A stretch of DNA of 64,000 bases. Source: Pseudomonas sp. S04. Its GTDB lineage: Bacteria > Pseudomonadota > Gammaproteobacteria > Pseudomonadales > Pseudomonadaceae. The DNA lies in the NCBI RefSeq assembly GCF_009834545.1, contig NZ_CP019427.1, forward strand, positions 5,403,501 to 5,467,500, given 5' to 3'. Positions within the stretch are counted from its first letter, which is position 1. Each line of letters begins with the position of its first letter. This document shows positions 57,847-64,000 of the stretch, one piece after another. The translations under genes were made by a program, and so were the position numbers. A model generated the notes under the pieces. That model had not been told where the DNA came from. It saw nothing but the letters and a program-made list of their open reading frames with translations, and made no database searches.

Positions 57847-57957
57847 GTAGGAGCGAGCGCCCGCTTGCGGCCTGCTCGCGATGGTCGCCAACGATGAAGT
57901 GCCAAGCCTGATTCCCCGCGGTGTCCTTGCGGGCATCGCGAGCAGGCTCGCTCCCAC
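57847..57957. repeat. REPIN with an internal insertion in its left REP
   Basis: The right REP (57935-57957) is canonical, ATCGCGAGCAGGCTCGCTCC followed by CAC. The left REP reads GTAGGAGCGAGC, then 13 extra bases, GCCCGCTTGCGGC at 57859-57871, and then CTGCTCGCGAT. The extra piece can base-pair in part with itself. It lies between convergent genes, where it does no harm. Confidence 0.85.
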
Positions 57958-57971
57958 CCCAAAAACGCCTG

Positions 57972-58730
57972 TCAGCTGGACTGGATGATGCTCAACCGCT
58001 CACCCACCACCATCTCGGTAATCCAGCCCACCAGGATCGAGGTGTAGGCCTGTTGCGCCACGGGCTCGCTGAGGGCGTGATCGGCGCCATCGATGATGCG
58101 GTGGGTCAGGGAGTGGGTCTGCTGGCACGCCGCGCGGTAACTCATGATGGTGGCATGGGGTACGTAATCATCGGTTTGCGACTCCACCAGCAACACATCG
58201 CCGGTGAATTGCGCGCAGGCATACAGGGCCCGATTGCTGTCGGCATGCACCAGGGTGCTGCGGTAATCGAGCAGGTCTTGCTTGTCGAGATCGCGCTTGG
58301 GGGTGTGCCATAGCTCGTCGCGGTACAGCGCGGGCACCCGTAATGCCAGCCAGCGCACGGGGCGCAAGGTGGTGAGGATCGCCGCCAGGTAGCCACCGTA
58401 ACTGGTGCCCACTACCGCCACCGCTGAAGTATCGATGGCCGGGTGGGCCAGCAGGCGGTCATAGGCGGCCAGGAGGTCCTTGAGGTTATCTTCGCGGGTC
58501 ACTCGGCTCAGTGGGATGCCCGTACCGCCGGTGTGTCCACGCAAGTCGAAGGTCAGGCACACGCAGCCCAGGCCGGCAATGCCCTTGGCCCGCTCCAGGT
58601 CGCGCTCCTGGCTGCCGCCCCAGCCGTGTACGAACAACACACCGGGGACCTTGGATTTGGGACTCAGGAAGGTCGCGCTCATGTGTTCGTCGTCGATCTC
58701 GATTTCAATGGTTTCGCTTCTAGCCGTCAT
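57972..58730 (-). CDS. Alpha/beta hydrolase
   Basis: A 252-residue alpha/beta-hydrolase-fold protein. The nucleophile elbow is VVGTSYGGYLA with Ser in GTSYGG; the acid and His are probably DD in LVESQTDDYVPH and His in DGADHALS. VLFVHGWGGSQERDL gives the oxyanion-hole HG motif. There is no signal peptide. It overlaps the DUF3182 gene by 11 bp, so the two are probably co-translated. Substrate not known; esterase- or peptidase-type activity is possible. Confidence 0.85.
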   Translation of the reverse strand: MTARSETIEIEIDDEHMSATFLSPKSKVPGVLFVHGWGGSQERDLERAKGIAGLGCVCLTFDLRGHTGGTGIPLSRVTREDNLKDLLAAYDRLLAHPAIDTSAVAVVGTSYGGYLAAILTTLRPVRWLALRVPALYRDELWHTPKRDLDKQDLLDYRSTLVHADSNRALYACAQFTGDVLLVESQTDDYVPHATIMSYRAACQQTHSLTHRIIDGADHALSEPVAQQAYTSILVGWITEMVVGERLSIIQSS

Positions 58731-59829
58731 AGGGTTTGACCGTCACATACTTGAGGAGAAAATCACTGTTTTCTGCCGGGCCGCGGTACACCTCGATGGC
58801 CCCGGCCGGCAAGGGCTGGTCCTGGTAAGTCTCCACCGACGACACGCGAATCGCCGGCAAACCCGGCTGGTTGAGGAAACTCTGCACCGCCGCCACCTCC
58901 GCACTGCTGGCCCCGCCCATGCGCCACGACTGCTCAAGCACGCCGCTGCAGCGCTGCCCCCGGGCATCGAGGCCCTGGGCGATGTCGTAATTGCGCCGCG
59001 AGGCATAAAAGCCCGGGTAAGCCTCGTCCGCCGCGACGTCGAACACCTGAGCCTGTTCAATGGCCAGGCGCACGTCGTCGGCCAATGGCAACTTGAGCAG
59101 GTCGGCGTAATAGCCCTGGACCACCAACAAGTCCGAACCGCCATAGACTTTTTCGCCTAGACCGTCTTCGGTCAGGTATTGCTCGCCGCAGTAACTGAGT
59201 ACGGTGTCAGCAATGAAACTCTGGCCGACGCTGTGGGTGACGACCTTCTTGAGGTCCTGCTCCAGCACCACGCCACTGGCGAACAAGTCGGCAGCGTCGG
59301 CACGGCCGAGGACCTGCCGGAACGCTGCGAGGCTGCTGATCACTTCCTGGCCGCGTCCGGCACATGCGTGTATCGGTTTCAGGCGCAGCGGACCACGCTC
59401 GAGCAGTTGCTCGGCCGCTGGCAGGGCGTCCTCGAGGGAAAACACACTGATGCCCTCCAGCACCACCTGGCGCACTCGCTCCGCAAACAAAGGGGCCCAG
59501 CCTTCGGGCGCCTTGGCCTGCCTGTTCAATAGACCATGGGTGATAGCTTTGGTGCAGATGAACGAGTGGTCGACGTAGCCGCCCCACAGATCGTCCGGCC
59601 CTTTGACTCCCAACTGACGGGCCGCCGCACCTCCGACCAGGGTCTGGGTGGGCAGCAGGTACAGGTCGCGCCCGGCATGGGTGTCCGCGTCGTAACTGCC
59701 GCCATATGGCCAGCCGAGAATCTGCGCCAGCCACTGCGCCAGCGCCCGGTTGGTCTCGACCTCGTGCTGCGGCGCCTGGGGCCGCACGGAATGGGCCACC
59801 ACCAGTTTGTTGCGATTAGTCGGGGTCAT
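58720..59829 (-). CDS. DUF3182 family protein
   Basis: A 369-residue protein (start at 59829, MTPTNRNKLVVAHS; a start five codons earlier is possible). It resembles DUF3182 proteins, with PYGGSYDADTHAGRDLYLLPTQTL, DDLWGGYVDHSFICTKAITH, LRLKPIHACAGRGQEVISS and the C-terminal SFLNQPGLPAIRVSS. LRLKPIHACAGRGQ is a Lys/Gly loop reminiscent of ATP-grasp enzymes, but I cannot prove nucleotide binding. It is the first gene of a two-gene unit with the hydrolase. Function unknown. Confidence 0.75.
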   Translation of the reverse strand: MTPTNRNKLVVAHSVRPQAPQHEVETNRALAQWLAQILGWPYGGSYDADTHAGRDLYLLPTQTLVGGAAARQLGVKGPDDLWGGYVDHSFICTKAITHGLLNRQAKAPEGWAPLFAERVRQVVLEGISVFSLEDALPAAEQLLERGPLRLKPIHACAGRGQEVISSLAAFRQVLGRADAADLFASGVVLEQDLKKVVTHSVGQSFIADTVLSYCGEQYLTEDGLGEKVYGGSDLLVVQGYYADLLKLPLADDVRLAIEQAQVFDVAADEAYPGFYASRRNYDIAQGLDARGQRCSGVLEQSWRMGGASSAEVAAVQSFLNQPGLPAIRVSSVETYQDQPLPAGAIEVYRGPAENSDFLLKYVTVKPYDG

Positions 59830-60014
59830 GCGTCCCCCTGCCATCTGCGCTTGATGAATGTAGCTCAGGGCGGTGCAGGGATCAGGCCAACCCTGGCTAT
59901 TGGCGGATGTGCGGTCGATTCGCGTGCTGTGGGGGGCACGGCTGGCAACTGGCTTGTCTTATTCTGCACGACCAGCGCCAACGCTCCGGCATTTTGCACG
60001 ATCGATCCACGCTG

Positions 60015-61010
60015 TTACCGCGCCAGTACCGCCGTTGGCGACACCCCGAATTTGCTGCGGTAATCGCTGGGCGCCAGCCCGGTGATTTTCCTGAAGGTCG
60101 CGCGAAACGCGCTGGGGTCCGTGTAGCCGACGGTCCAGGCGATATGGTCGATGGTGCCGTTGGTGAACTCGAGCATCTCCCGAGCCTTGCCCACCCGCAG
60201 GTGCTGACAGTATTCGGTAGGTTTCAAGCCGGTAGACGTGCGGAAGCGGCGCAGGAAAGTCCGCTCCTCCAGGCCCGCCTGCTGGGCCATCACGCTCAAC
60301 GAGACTTCCACCGCGCCGTTGGCTTGCAGCCAATGCTGGACCTTGAGGATCGCCGCGTCGCCATGGCTGAGGATCGGCGCGAAGTTGCTGCCGCACTGGC
60401 TCGCGCTGTCACTGTGTTCGACCACCAGGAACCGCGCCGTGCCGGTGGCAATGCTCGGCCCGAGCAATCGATCCACCAGGCGCAGGCCCAGTTCGGACCA
60501 GGCCATCAGGCCGGCGGTGGTGATCAAATCGCCGTCATCGACGATGGGGGTGTCGGCGTTGAGCTTGACCTGGGGATAACGCTCGGCGAACTGCTTGGCC
60601 GAGGTCCAGTGAGTGGTAGCGCTACGGCCATCGAGCAGACCGCTTTCGGCCAGCAGAATCGACCCCACGCAGACCCCACCCAAGGTTGCCCCGCTCGCGT
60701 GTTGCTGGCGCAACCAACCGATCAGCGGCGCTGACGCCTGCCCTTCGCAAAAACCGCCGATCGACGGCGGAATCAGCAGCGCCACCAAGCCCGCATCGGG
60801 ACCAGGATGACTGTCGTAGACACGCTGCGGAGCGTGTCCGGGCTCTGCCTGCCAGTGGCTGACCCGCAACCACGGCAACTGCGCGCTCTGGTGCTCGGCG
60901 GCAATGCGATTGGCGACGCCAAACAGATCGGTCAAGCCGTGTACTGCTGCCATCTGCGCACCGGGATAGATCAGCACGCCCAACTCGGCGACTGCGCGTT
61001 CTACACCCAT
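60015..61010 (-). CDS. GlxA-family AraC-type transcriptional regulator
   Basis: A 331-residue regulator with an N-terminal DJ-1/PfpI-like domain and a C-terminal AraC helix-turn-helix pair. The DJ-1 elbow reads GGVCVGSILLAESGLLDGR with THW two residues later; the DNA-binding part is SVMAQQAGLEERTFLRRFRTSTGLKPTEYCQHLRVGKAREML with HIAWTVGYTDPSAFRATFRKITG. I place the start at 61010; the frame extends to 61367 but that part overlaps the divergent gene. It faces the isochorismatase-like gene across a 96-bp gap and probably controls it. Confidence 0.9.
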   Translation of the reverse strand: MGVERAVAELGVLIYPGAQMAAVHGLTDLFGVANRIAAEHQSAQLPWLRVSHWQAEPGHAPQRVYDSHPGPDAGLVALLIPPSIGGFCEGQASAPLIGWLRQQHASGATLGGVCVGSILLAESGLLDGRSATTHWTSAKQFAERYPQVKLNADTPIVDDGDLITTAGLMAWSELGLRLVDRLLGPSIATGTARFLVVEHSDSASQCGSNFAPILSHGDAAILKVQHWLQANGAVEVSLSVMAQQAGLEERTFLRRFRTSTGLKPTEYCQHLRVGKAREMLEFTNGTIDHIAWTVGYTDPSAFRATFRKITGLAPSDYRSKFGVSPTAVLAR

Positions 61011-61106
61011 TGTCAGTTTTCCCCCTTCTATTGTCGGTGCGGCCAATCCTCGTAGCGTCCGTGCACGGCAATACTGGCGCCCACACCCACTCCAGAGGAA
61101 ACACCC

Positions 61107-61661
61107 ATGGCCAAGCAAGCACTCATCGTAGTCGATATCCAGAATGACTACTTCCCCCAGGGTAAATGGCCGTTGGTCGGCGCCGATGCCGCTGCCGACA
61201 ACGCGGTAAAACTGCTCCAGGCGTTCCGCGAAGCCGGCCACCCGGTGGTGCACATCCGCCACGAGTTCACTTCCAGTGACGCCCCGTTCTTCACCCCCGG
61301 CTCCGATGGCGCCAAGTTGCACCCCAAGGTGCTGAATCGCAGCGACGAGCCGGTGGTACTCAAGCACTTCGTCAACTCGTTCCGCGAAACCGAACTACAG
61401 TCAATCCTCGACCAGCAAGGCATCGAGAGCCTGGTGGTGGTCGGCAGCATGAGCCACATGTGCATCGACGGCATCACGCGCGCTGCGGCGGACCTTGGCT
61501 ACAACGTCACGGTGATCCACGACGCCTGCGCGTCCCGCGACCTGGAATTCAACGGCCAGGTGGTACCCGCCGCCCAGGTGCACGCCGCCTTCATGTCGGC
61601 CCTGGGTTTTGCTTACGCCAGCGTGGTGTCCACCGCAGAGTTCCTGGCGGCACAGCCCTAA
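61107..61661 (+). CDS. Isochorismatase-like cysteine hydrolase
   Basis: A 184-residue protein of the isochorismatase/nicotinamidase superfamily. The triad can be placed at Asp9 in VVDIQNDYFPQG, Lys in EPVVLKHFVNSF and Cys in VGSMSHMCIDGITRAA. IHDACASRDLEF is another family segment. These enzymes hydrolyse amides or ureido groups. AGAGGAAACACCC before the ATG supports the start. It is 96 bp from the divergent GlxA-type regulator and 36 bp upstream of a serine hydrolase gene, with which it may form an operon. Confidence 0.9.
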   Translation: MAKQALIVVDIQNDYFPQGKWPLVGADAAADNAVKLLQAFREAGHPVVHIRHEFTSSDAPFFTPGSDGAKLHPKVLNRSDEPVVLKHFVNSFRETELQSILDQQGIESLVVVGSMSHMCIDGITRAAADLGYNVTVIHDACASRDLEFNGQVVPAAQVHAAFMSALGFAYASVVSTAEFLAAQP

Positions 61662-61697
61662 GCCTCATTCCCTGAGCATTCATTGGAGACGATCGAC

Positions 61698-62522
61698 ATG
61701 GCTACTCTCACGACTCGCGAAGGCAACACCCTGTACTACAAAGACTGGGGCAGTGGGCAACCGGTAGTTTTCAGCCATGGCTGGCCGCTCTCCAGTGACA
61801 GCTGGGAATCACAGATGCTGCACTTTGCCGACAATGGCTTTCGCGCCATCGCCCACGATCGACGTGGGCACGGACGCTCCAGCCAGCCGTGGGACGGCAA
61901 TGACATGGATCACTACGCCGACGACCTCGCCGAACTGATCGAACAGCTGGACCTGAAGAACGTGATTCTCTTCGGCTTCTCCACCGGCGGCGGTGAAGTC
62001 GCCCGCTATATCGGCCGGCACGGCACTCAACGACTGGCCAAGGCCGGGCTGATTTCAGCGGTGCCGCCGCTGATGCTGAAAACCGAGACCAACCCCAAGG
62101 GCCTGCCAATCGAAGTCTTCGACGGCATCCGTGCCGGCTCCATCGCCGACCGCTCGCAACTCTACAAGGACGTTGCCGGCGGCCCATTCTTCGGCTTCAA
62201 CCGCCCCGGCGCCACACCGTCCCAGGGGCTGATCGACGCATTCTGGATGCAAGGCATGATGGGCGGCCATAAAAACACCCTCGACAGCATCAAGGCCTTC
62301 TCGGAAACCGACTTTCGCCAGGACCTGAAGAAATTCGACATCCCTACCCTGATCATCCATGGCGACGACGACCAGATCGTGCCGATCCAGGCCGCGGGGC
62401 TTGAGAGCAAACGCTTGATCGAACACGCCGAACTGATCGTCTACCCAGGGGCTCCCCATGGGCTGACGGATACGCATAAAGCGCAGGTGAATGCGGATAT
62501 GTTGCGATTTGCCCAGCGTTAA
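61698..62522 (+). CDS. Alpha/beta hydrolase, non-heme chloroperoxidase type
   Basis: A 274-residue alpha/beta hydrolase. The catalytic Ser is in [15 protein letters not shown], the Asp in [11 protein letters not shown] and the His in [23 protein letters not shown] and [26 protein letters not shown] are diagnostic of the cofactor-free chloroperoxidase/perhydrolase branch. In nature these are mostly esterases or lactonases. ATG 61698 has GGAG 12 bases upstream; the ATG at 61683 would add five residues. The product ends 20 bp before a terminator. Likely controlled with the isochorismatase-like gene. Confidence 0.9.
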   Translation: MATLTTREGNTLYYKDWGSGQPVVFSHGWPLSSDSWESQMLHFADNGFRAIAHDRRGHGRSSQPWDGNDMDHYADDLAELIEQLDLKNVILFGFSTGGGEVARYIGRHGTQRLAKAGLISAVPPLMLKTETNPKGLPIEVFDGIRAGSIADRSQLYKDVAGGPFFGFNRPGATPSQGLIDAFWMQGMMGGHKNTLDSIKAFSETDFRQDLKKFDIPTLIIHGDDDQIVPIQAAGLESKRLIEHAELIVYPGAPHGLTDTHKAQVNADMLRFAQR

Positions 62523-62541
62523 GCGGCAAGCGAAAGCAAAA

Positions 62542-62572
62542 AACCCGCGTTTCGTGGACCGAAACGCGGGTT
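62542..62572. terminator. Bidirectional terminator between the hydrolase and ssb genes
   Basis: AACCCGCGTTTCG and CGAAACGCGGGTT form a 13-bp perfect stem around TGGAC, with an A-run before and CTTTC after. It suits termination from both the hydrolase and the ssb side. Confidence 0.9.
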
Positions 62573-62577
62573 CTTTC

Positions 62578-62606
62578 AGCTTGCAGCTTGTGGCTTGAAG
62601 CTTGTT
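62578..62606. repeat. Short AGCTTG direct repeats at the ssb end
   Basis: AGCTTG occurs three times with related GGCTTG in a 29-base segment just downstream of the ssb stop codon. It may be a remnant of a repeat element or slippage; no coding potential. Confidence 0.4.
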
Positions 62607-62612
62607 GCTGCG

Positions 62613-63140
62613 TTAAAACGGAATATCGTCATCAAAGCTATCGAAGTCTGCAGCCGGCTGCGGTGCGGCCTGTTGCTGTGGCGCTGGACGCGACTCACGC
62701 TGTGGCTGTTGCGACGGAGCCGGACGCGGTGCCTGCTGGCGTGGAGCGGCTTGCTGGTAGTTGTTACCGCCGCCCTGGCCTTGCTGGTCGCCCTGTGGAC
62801 GGCCGCCCAGCAGTTGCATGGTGCCTTGCATGTCGACCACGATTTCGGTGGTGTAACGCTTGATGCCGTCTTTTTCCCACTCGCGGGTCTGCAGCTTGCC
62901 TTCGATGTAGACCTGCGAACCTTTACGCAGGTATTCGCCGGCGATCTCTGCAACCTTGCCGAACATCGATACACGGTGCCATTCGGTCTTTTCGACTTTC
63001 TGGCCAGTTTGCTTGTCGGTCCATTGTTCGCTGGTCGCCAGACTCAGGTTGGTCACGGCGTTACCGTTAGGCAAGTAGCGAACTTCGGGATCCTGGCCGC
63101 AAGTGCCGACCAATATGACTTTGTTAACCCCACGGGCCAT
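62613..63140 (-). CDS. ssb: Single-stranded DNA-binding protein
   Basis: SSB binds and protects single-stranded DNA during replication and repair. The 175-residue protein has an N-terminal OB fold ([31 protein letters not shown]... through [12 protein letters not shown], about residue 112), a long Gln/Pro/Gly-rich linker and the acidic C-terminal tip [11 protein letters not shown] that recruits partners. A start next to an RBS-like GGAGAA supports 63140. The MFS gene lies directly upstream on the same strand, 9 bp away. Confidence 0.98.
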   Translation of the reverse strand: MARGVNKVILVGTCGQDPEVRYLPNGNAVTNLSLATSEQWTDKQTGQKVEKTEWHRVSMFGKVAEIAGEYLRKGSQVYIEGKLQTREWEKDGIKRYTTEIVVDMQGTMQLLGGRPQGDQQGQGGGNNYQQAAPRQQAPRPAPSQQPQRESRPAPQQQAAPQPAADFDSFDDDIPF

Positions 63141-63149
63141 AACGTTCTC

Positions 63150-64000
63150 CTAGGCTTCGCACGCTGTCGGCGCCGGGTTGTTGACCAGGCGCTCGAGGGT
63201 GGTGCGATCCAATAGTTCGGTGTCCAATTTGATGTAAATGGCGGCTTCATCAGCCACCACGATGGCATCGGTTACCCCAACGACGGCCAGCAGGCGCTCA
63301 ACCAGACCGGCTTCGCGGATCGCTTCGGGCGATAACGGCAAGCGCAGGCTCGTCACATAGGGAGGTTCGCGCATGGTAACAGCAAAGGCCAACCAGAGGG
63401 CAGCCAGACCTGCGCATCCGAGGAACACAACCGACAGACCGCCATGCTGGTACATCCAGCCGCCCATGATGCCACCCAGTGCCGAGCCGAGGAACTGGCT
63501 GGTGGAGTAGACCCCCATGGCCGTGCCCTTGCCGCCTGCCGGTGAAACCTTGCTGATCAACGACGGCAAGGAGGCTTCCAGCAGATTGAACGCGGTGAAG
63601 AACACCACCGTACCAATCACCAGGGCCCGCAAGCTGTCGCCGAACTGCCAGAAGAATAGCTCAGTGAGCATCAGCGTCGCGACGGCACCGAGTAAAACTC
63701 GTTTCATTTTGCGTTTCTTCTCGCCGTAGATGATGAACGGAATCATGGCGAAGAACGAAATCAGTAGCGCGGTCAGGTACACCCACCAATGCTGTTCCTT
63801 GGGCAGCCCGGCTTTTTCCACCAGCGCCAGCGGCAAGGCGACGAAGCTCGACATCAACATCGCGTGCAACACAAAAATCCCCAGGTCCAGGCGCAGCAGG
63901 TCCGGGTGCTTGAGGGTCGGCAACAAGGCCTGGCGGGCGACCCCGGACTCACGGTGCTGCAAGGGGCCCGTGGAGCGCGGCACCATGAACATCACGATGA
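63150..64000 (-). CDS. MFS transporter, C-terminal part
   Basis: The gene is cut by the right window edge: the frame is open to base 64000. The visible part of about 283 residues has at least six hydrophobic segments, for example LGIFVLHAMLMSSFVALPLAL, WWVYLTALLISFFAMIPFIIYG and ALVIGTVVFFTAFNLLEASLP. It ends in a soluble tail of about 65 residues including LVERLLAVVGVTDAIVVADEAAIYIKLDTELLD, unusual for MFS proteins. The substrate is unknown. In pseudomonads the order uvrA-MFS-ssb is conserved, as I recall. Confidence 0.85.
   Translation of the reverse strand, partial: IVMFMVPRSTGPLQHRESGVARQALLPTLKHPDLLRLDLGIFVLHAMLMSSFVALPLALVEKAGLPKEQHWWVYLTALLISFFAMIPFIIYGEKKRKMKRVLLGAVATLMLTELFFWQFGDSLRALVIGTVVFFTAFNLLEASLPSLISKVSPAGGKGTAMGVYSTSQFLGSALGGIMGGWMYQHGGLSVVFLGCAGLAALWLAFAVTMREPPYVTSLRLPLSPEAIREAGLVERLLAVVGVTDAIVVADEAAIYIKLDTELLDRTTLERLVNNPAPTACEA

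Overview
The window looks like the chromosome of a fluorescent Pseudomonas. From memory, the gene order follows P. aeruginosa PA4016-PA4069 closely, with the ssb/MFS pair from another conserved locus at the right end. Base composition is GC-rich. REP/REPIN palindromes of the fluorescens-group type (GTGGGAGCGAGC...GCTCGCTCCCAC) sit between operons. No rRNA, tRNA, CRISPR array, integrase or transposase was seen.

Layout. 1-4.8 kb: end of a C13 peptidase gene, an SDR-like protein, the minus-strand mpl-ubiX-lipoprotein operon and a J-domain protein. 4.8-12.4 kb: ethanolamine catabolism, with a sigma-54 activator (EatR/AcoR type), an NAD-dependent aldehyde dehydrogenase (ExaC type), an EutH-type transporter, and EutB and EutC; a -24/-12 promoter and two upstream palindromes lie between regulator and operon. 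12.5-15.4 kb: GNAT, DedA, MtfA, inorganic pyrophosphatase. 15.5-20.6 kb: an orphan S24 repressor, a small transcript-like segment holding a 26-codon ORF, then a compact foreign-looking block bounded by perfect 28-bp direct repeats. The block encodes an AAA+ ATPase and a subtilisin-like protease, a pair matching the IetAS plasmid-incompatibility/anti-phage system. 20.6-25 kb: a nitrilase-family hydrolase, an MHS-type transporter broken by an internal deletion, a divergent LysR regulator and a diguanylate cyclase. 25-41.4 kb: xseB-ispA-dxs, a BtuB-like receptor and BtuF-like binding protein, and the riboflavin/thiamine cluster (ribA, pgpA, thiL, nusB, ribH, ribBA, ribE, ribD, nrdR), followed by a lipoprotein, a methyltransferase and a TPR-thioredoxin. 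41.4-46 kb: a zinc-related locus with a Zur-like box (DUF2796 protein, ABC pair, DUF3299 protein) and an OmpW/OprG porin with an ANR-like box. 46-54.5 kb: two sugar-nucleotide SDR genes, a very long Lhr-type helicase and a mechanosensitive channel. 54.6-64 kb: a ybhP-clsB-ybhN operon, an alpha/beta hydrolase with DUF3182, a GlxA-type regulator divergent from an isochorismatase-fold hydrolase and a serine hydrolase, then ssb and a truncated MFS gene.

Functional links: the adenosylcobalamin-dependent EutBC makes acetaldehyde, which the adjacent dehydrogenase would oxidise; the corrinoid uptake genes at 28.4-31.2 kb could supply the cofactor. Dxs and IspA feed isoprenoid synthesis, and UbiX makes prenyl-FMN from flavin produced by the rib genes. 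The most notable accessory feature is the repeat-bounded ATPase/protease cassette at 16.56-20.61 kb.
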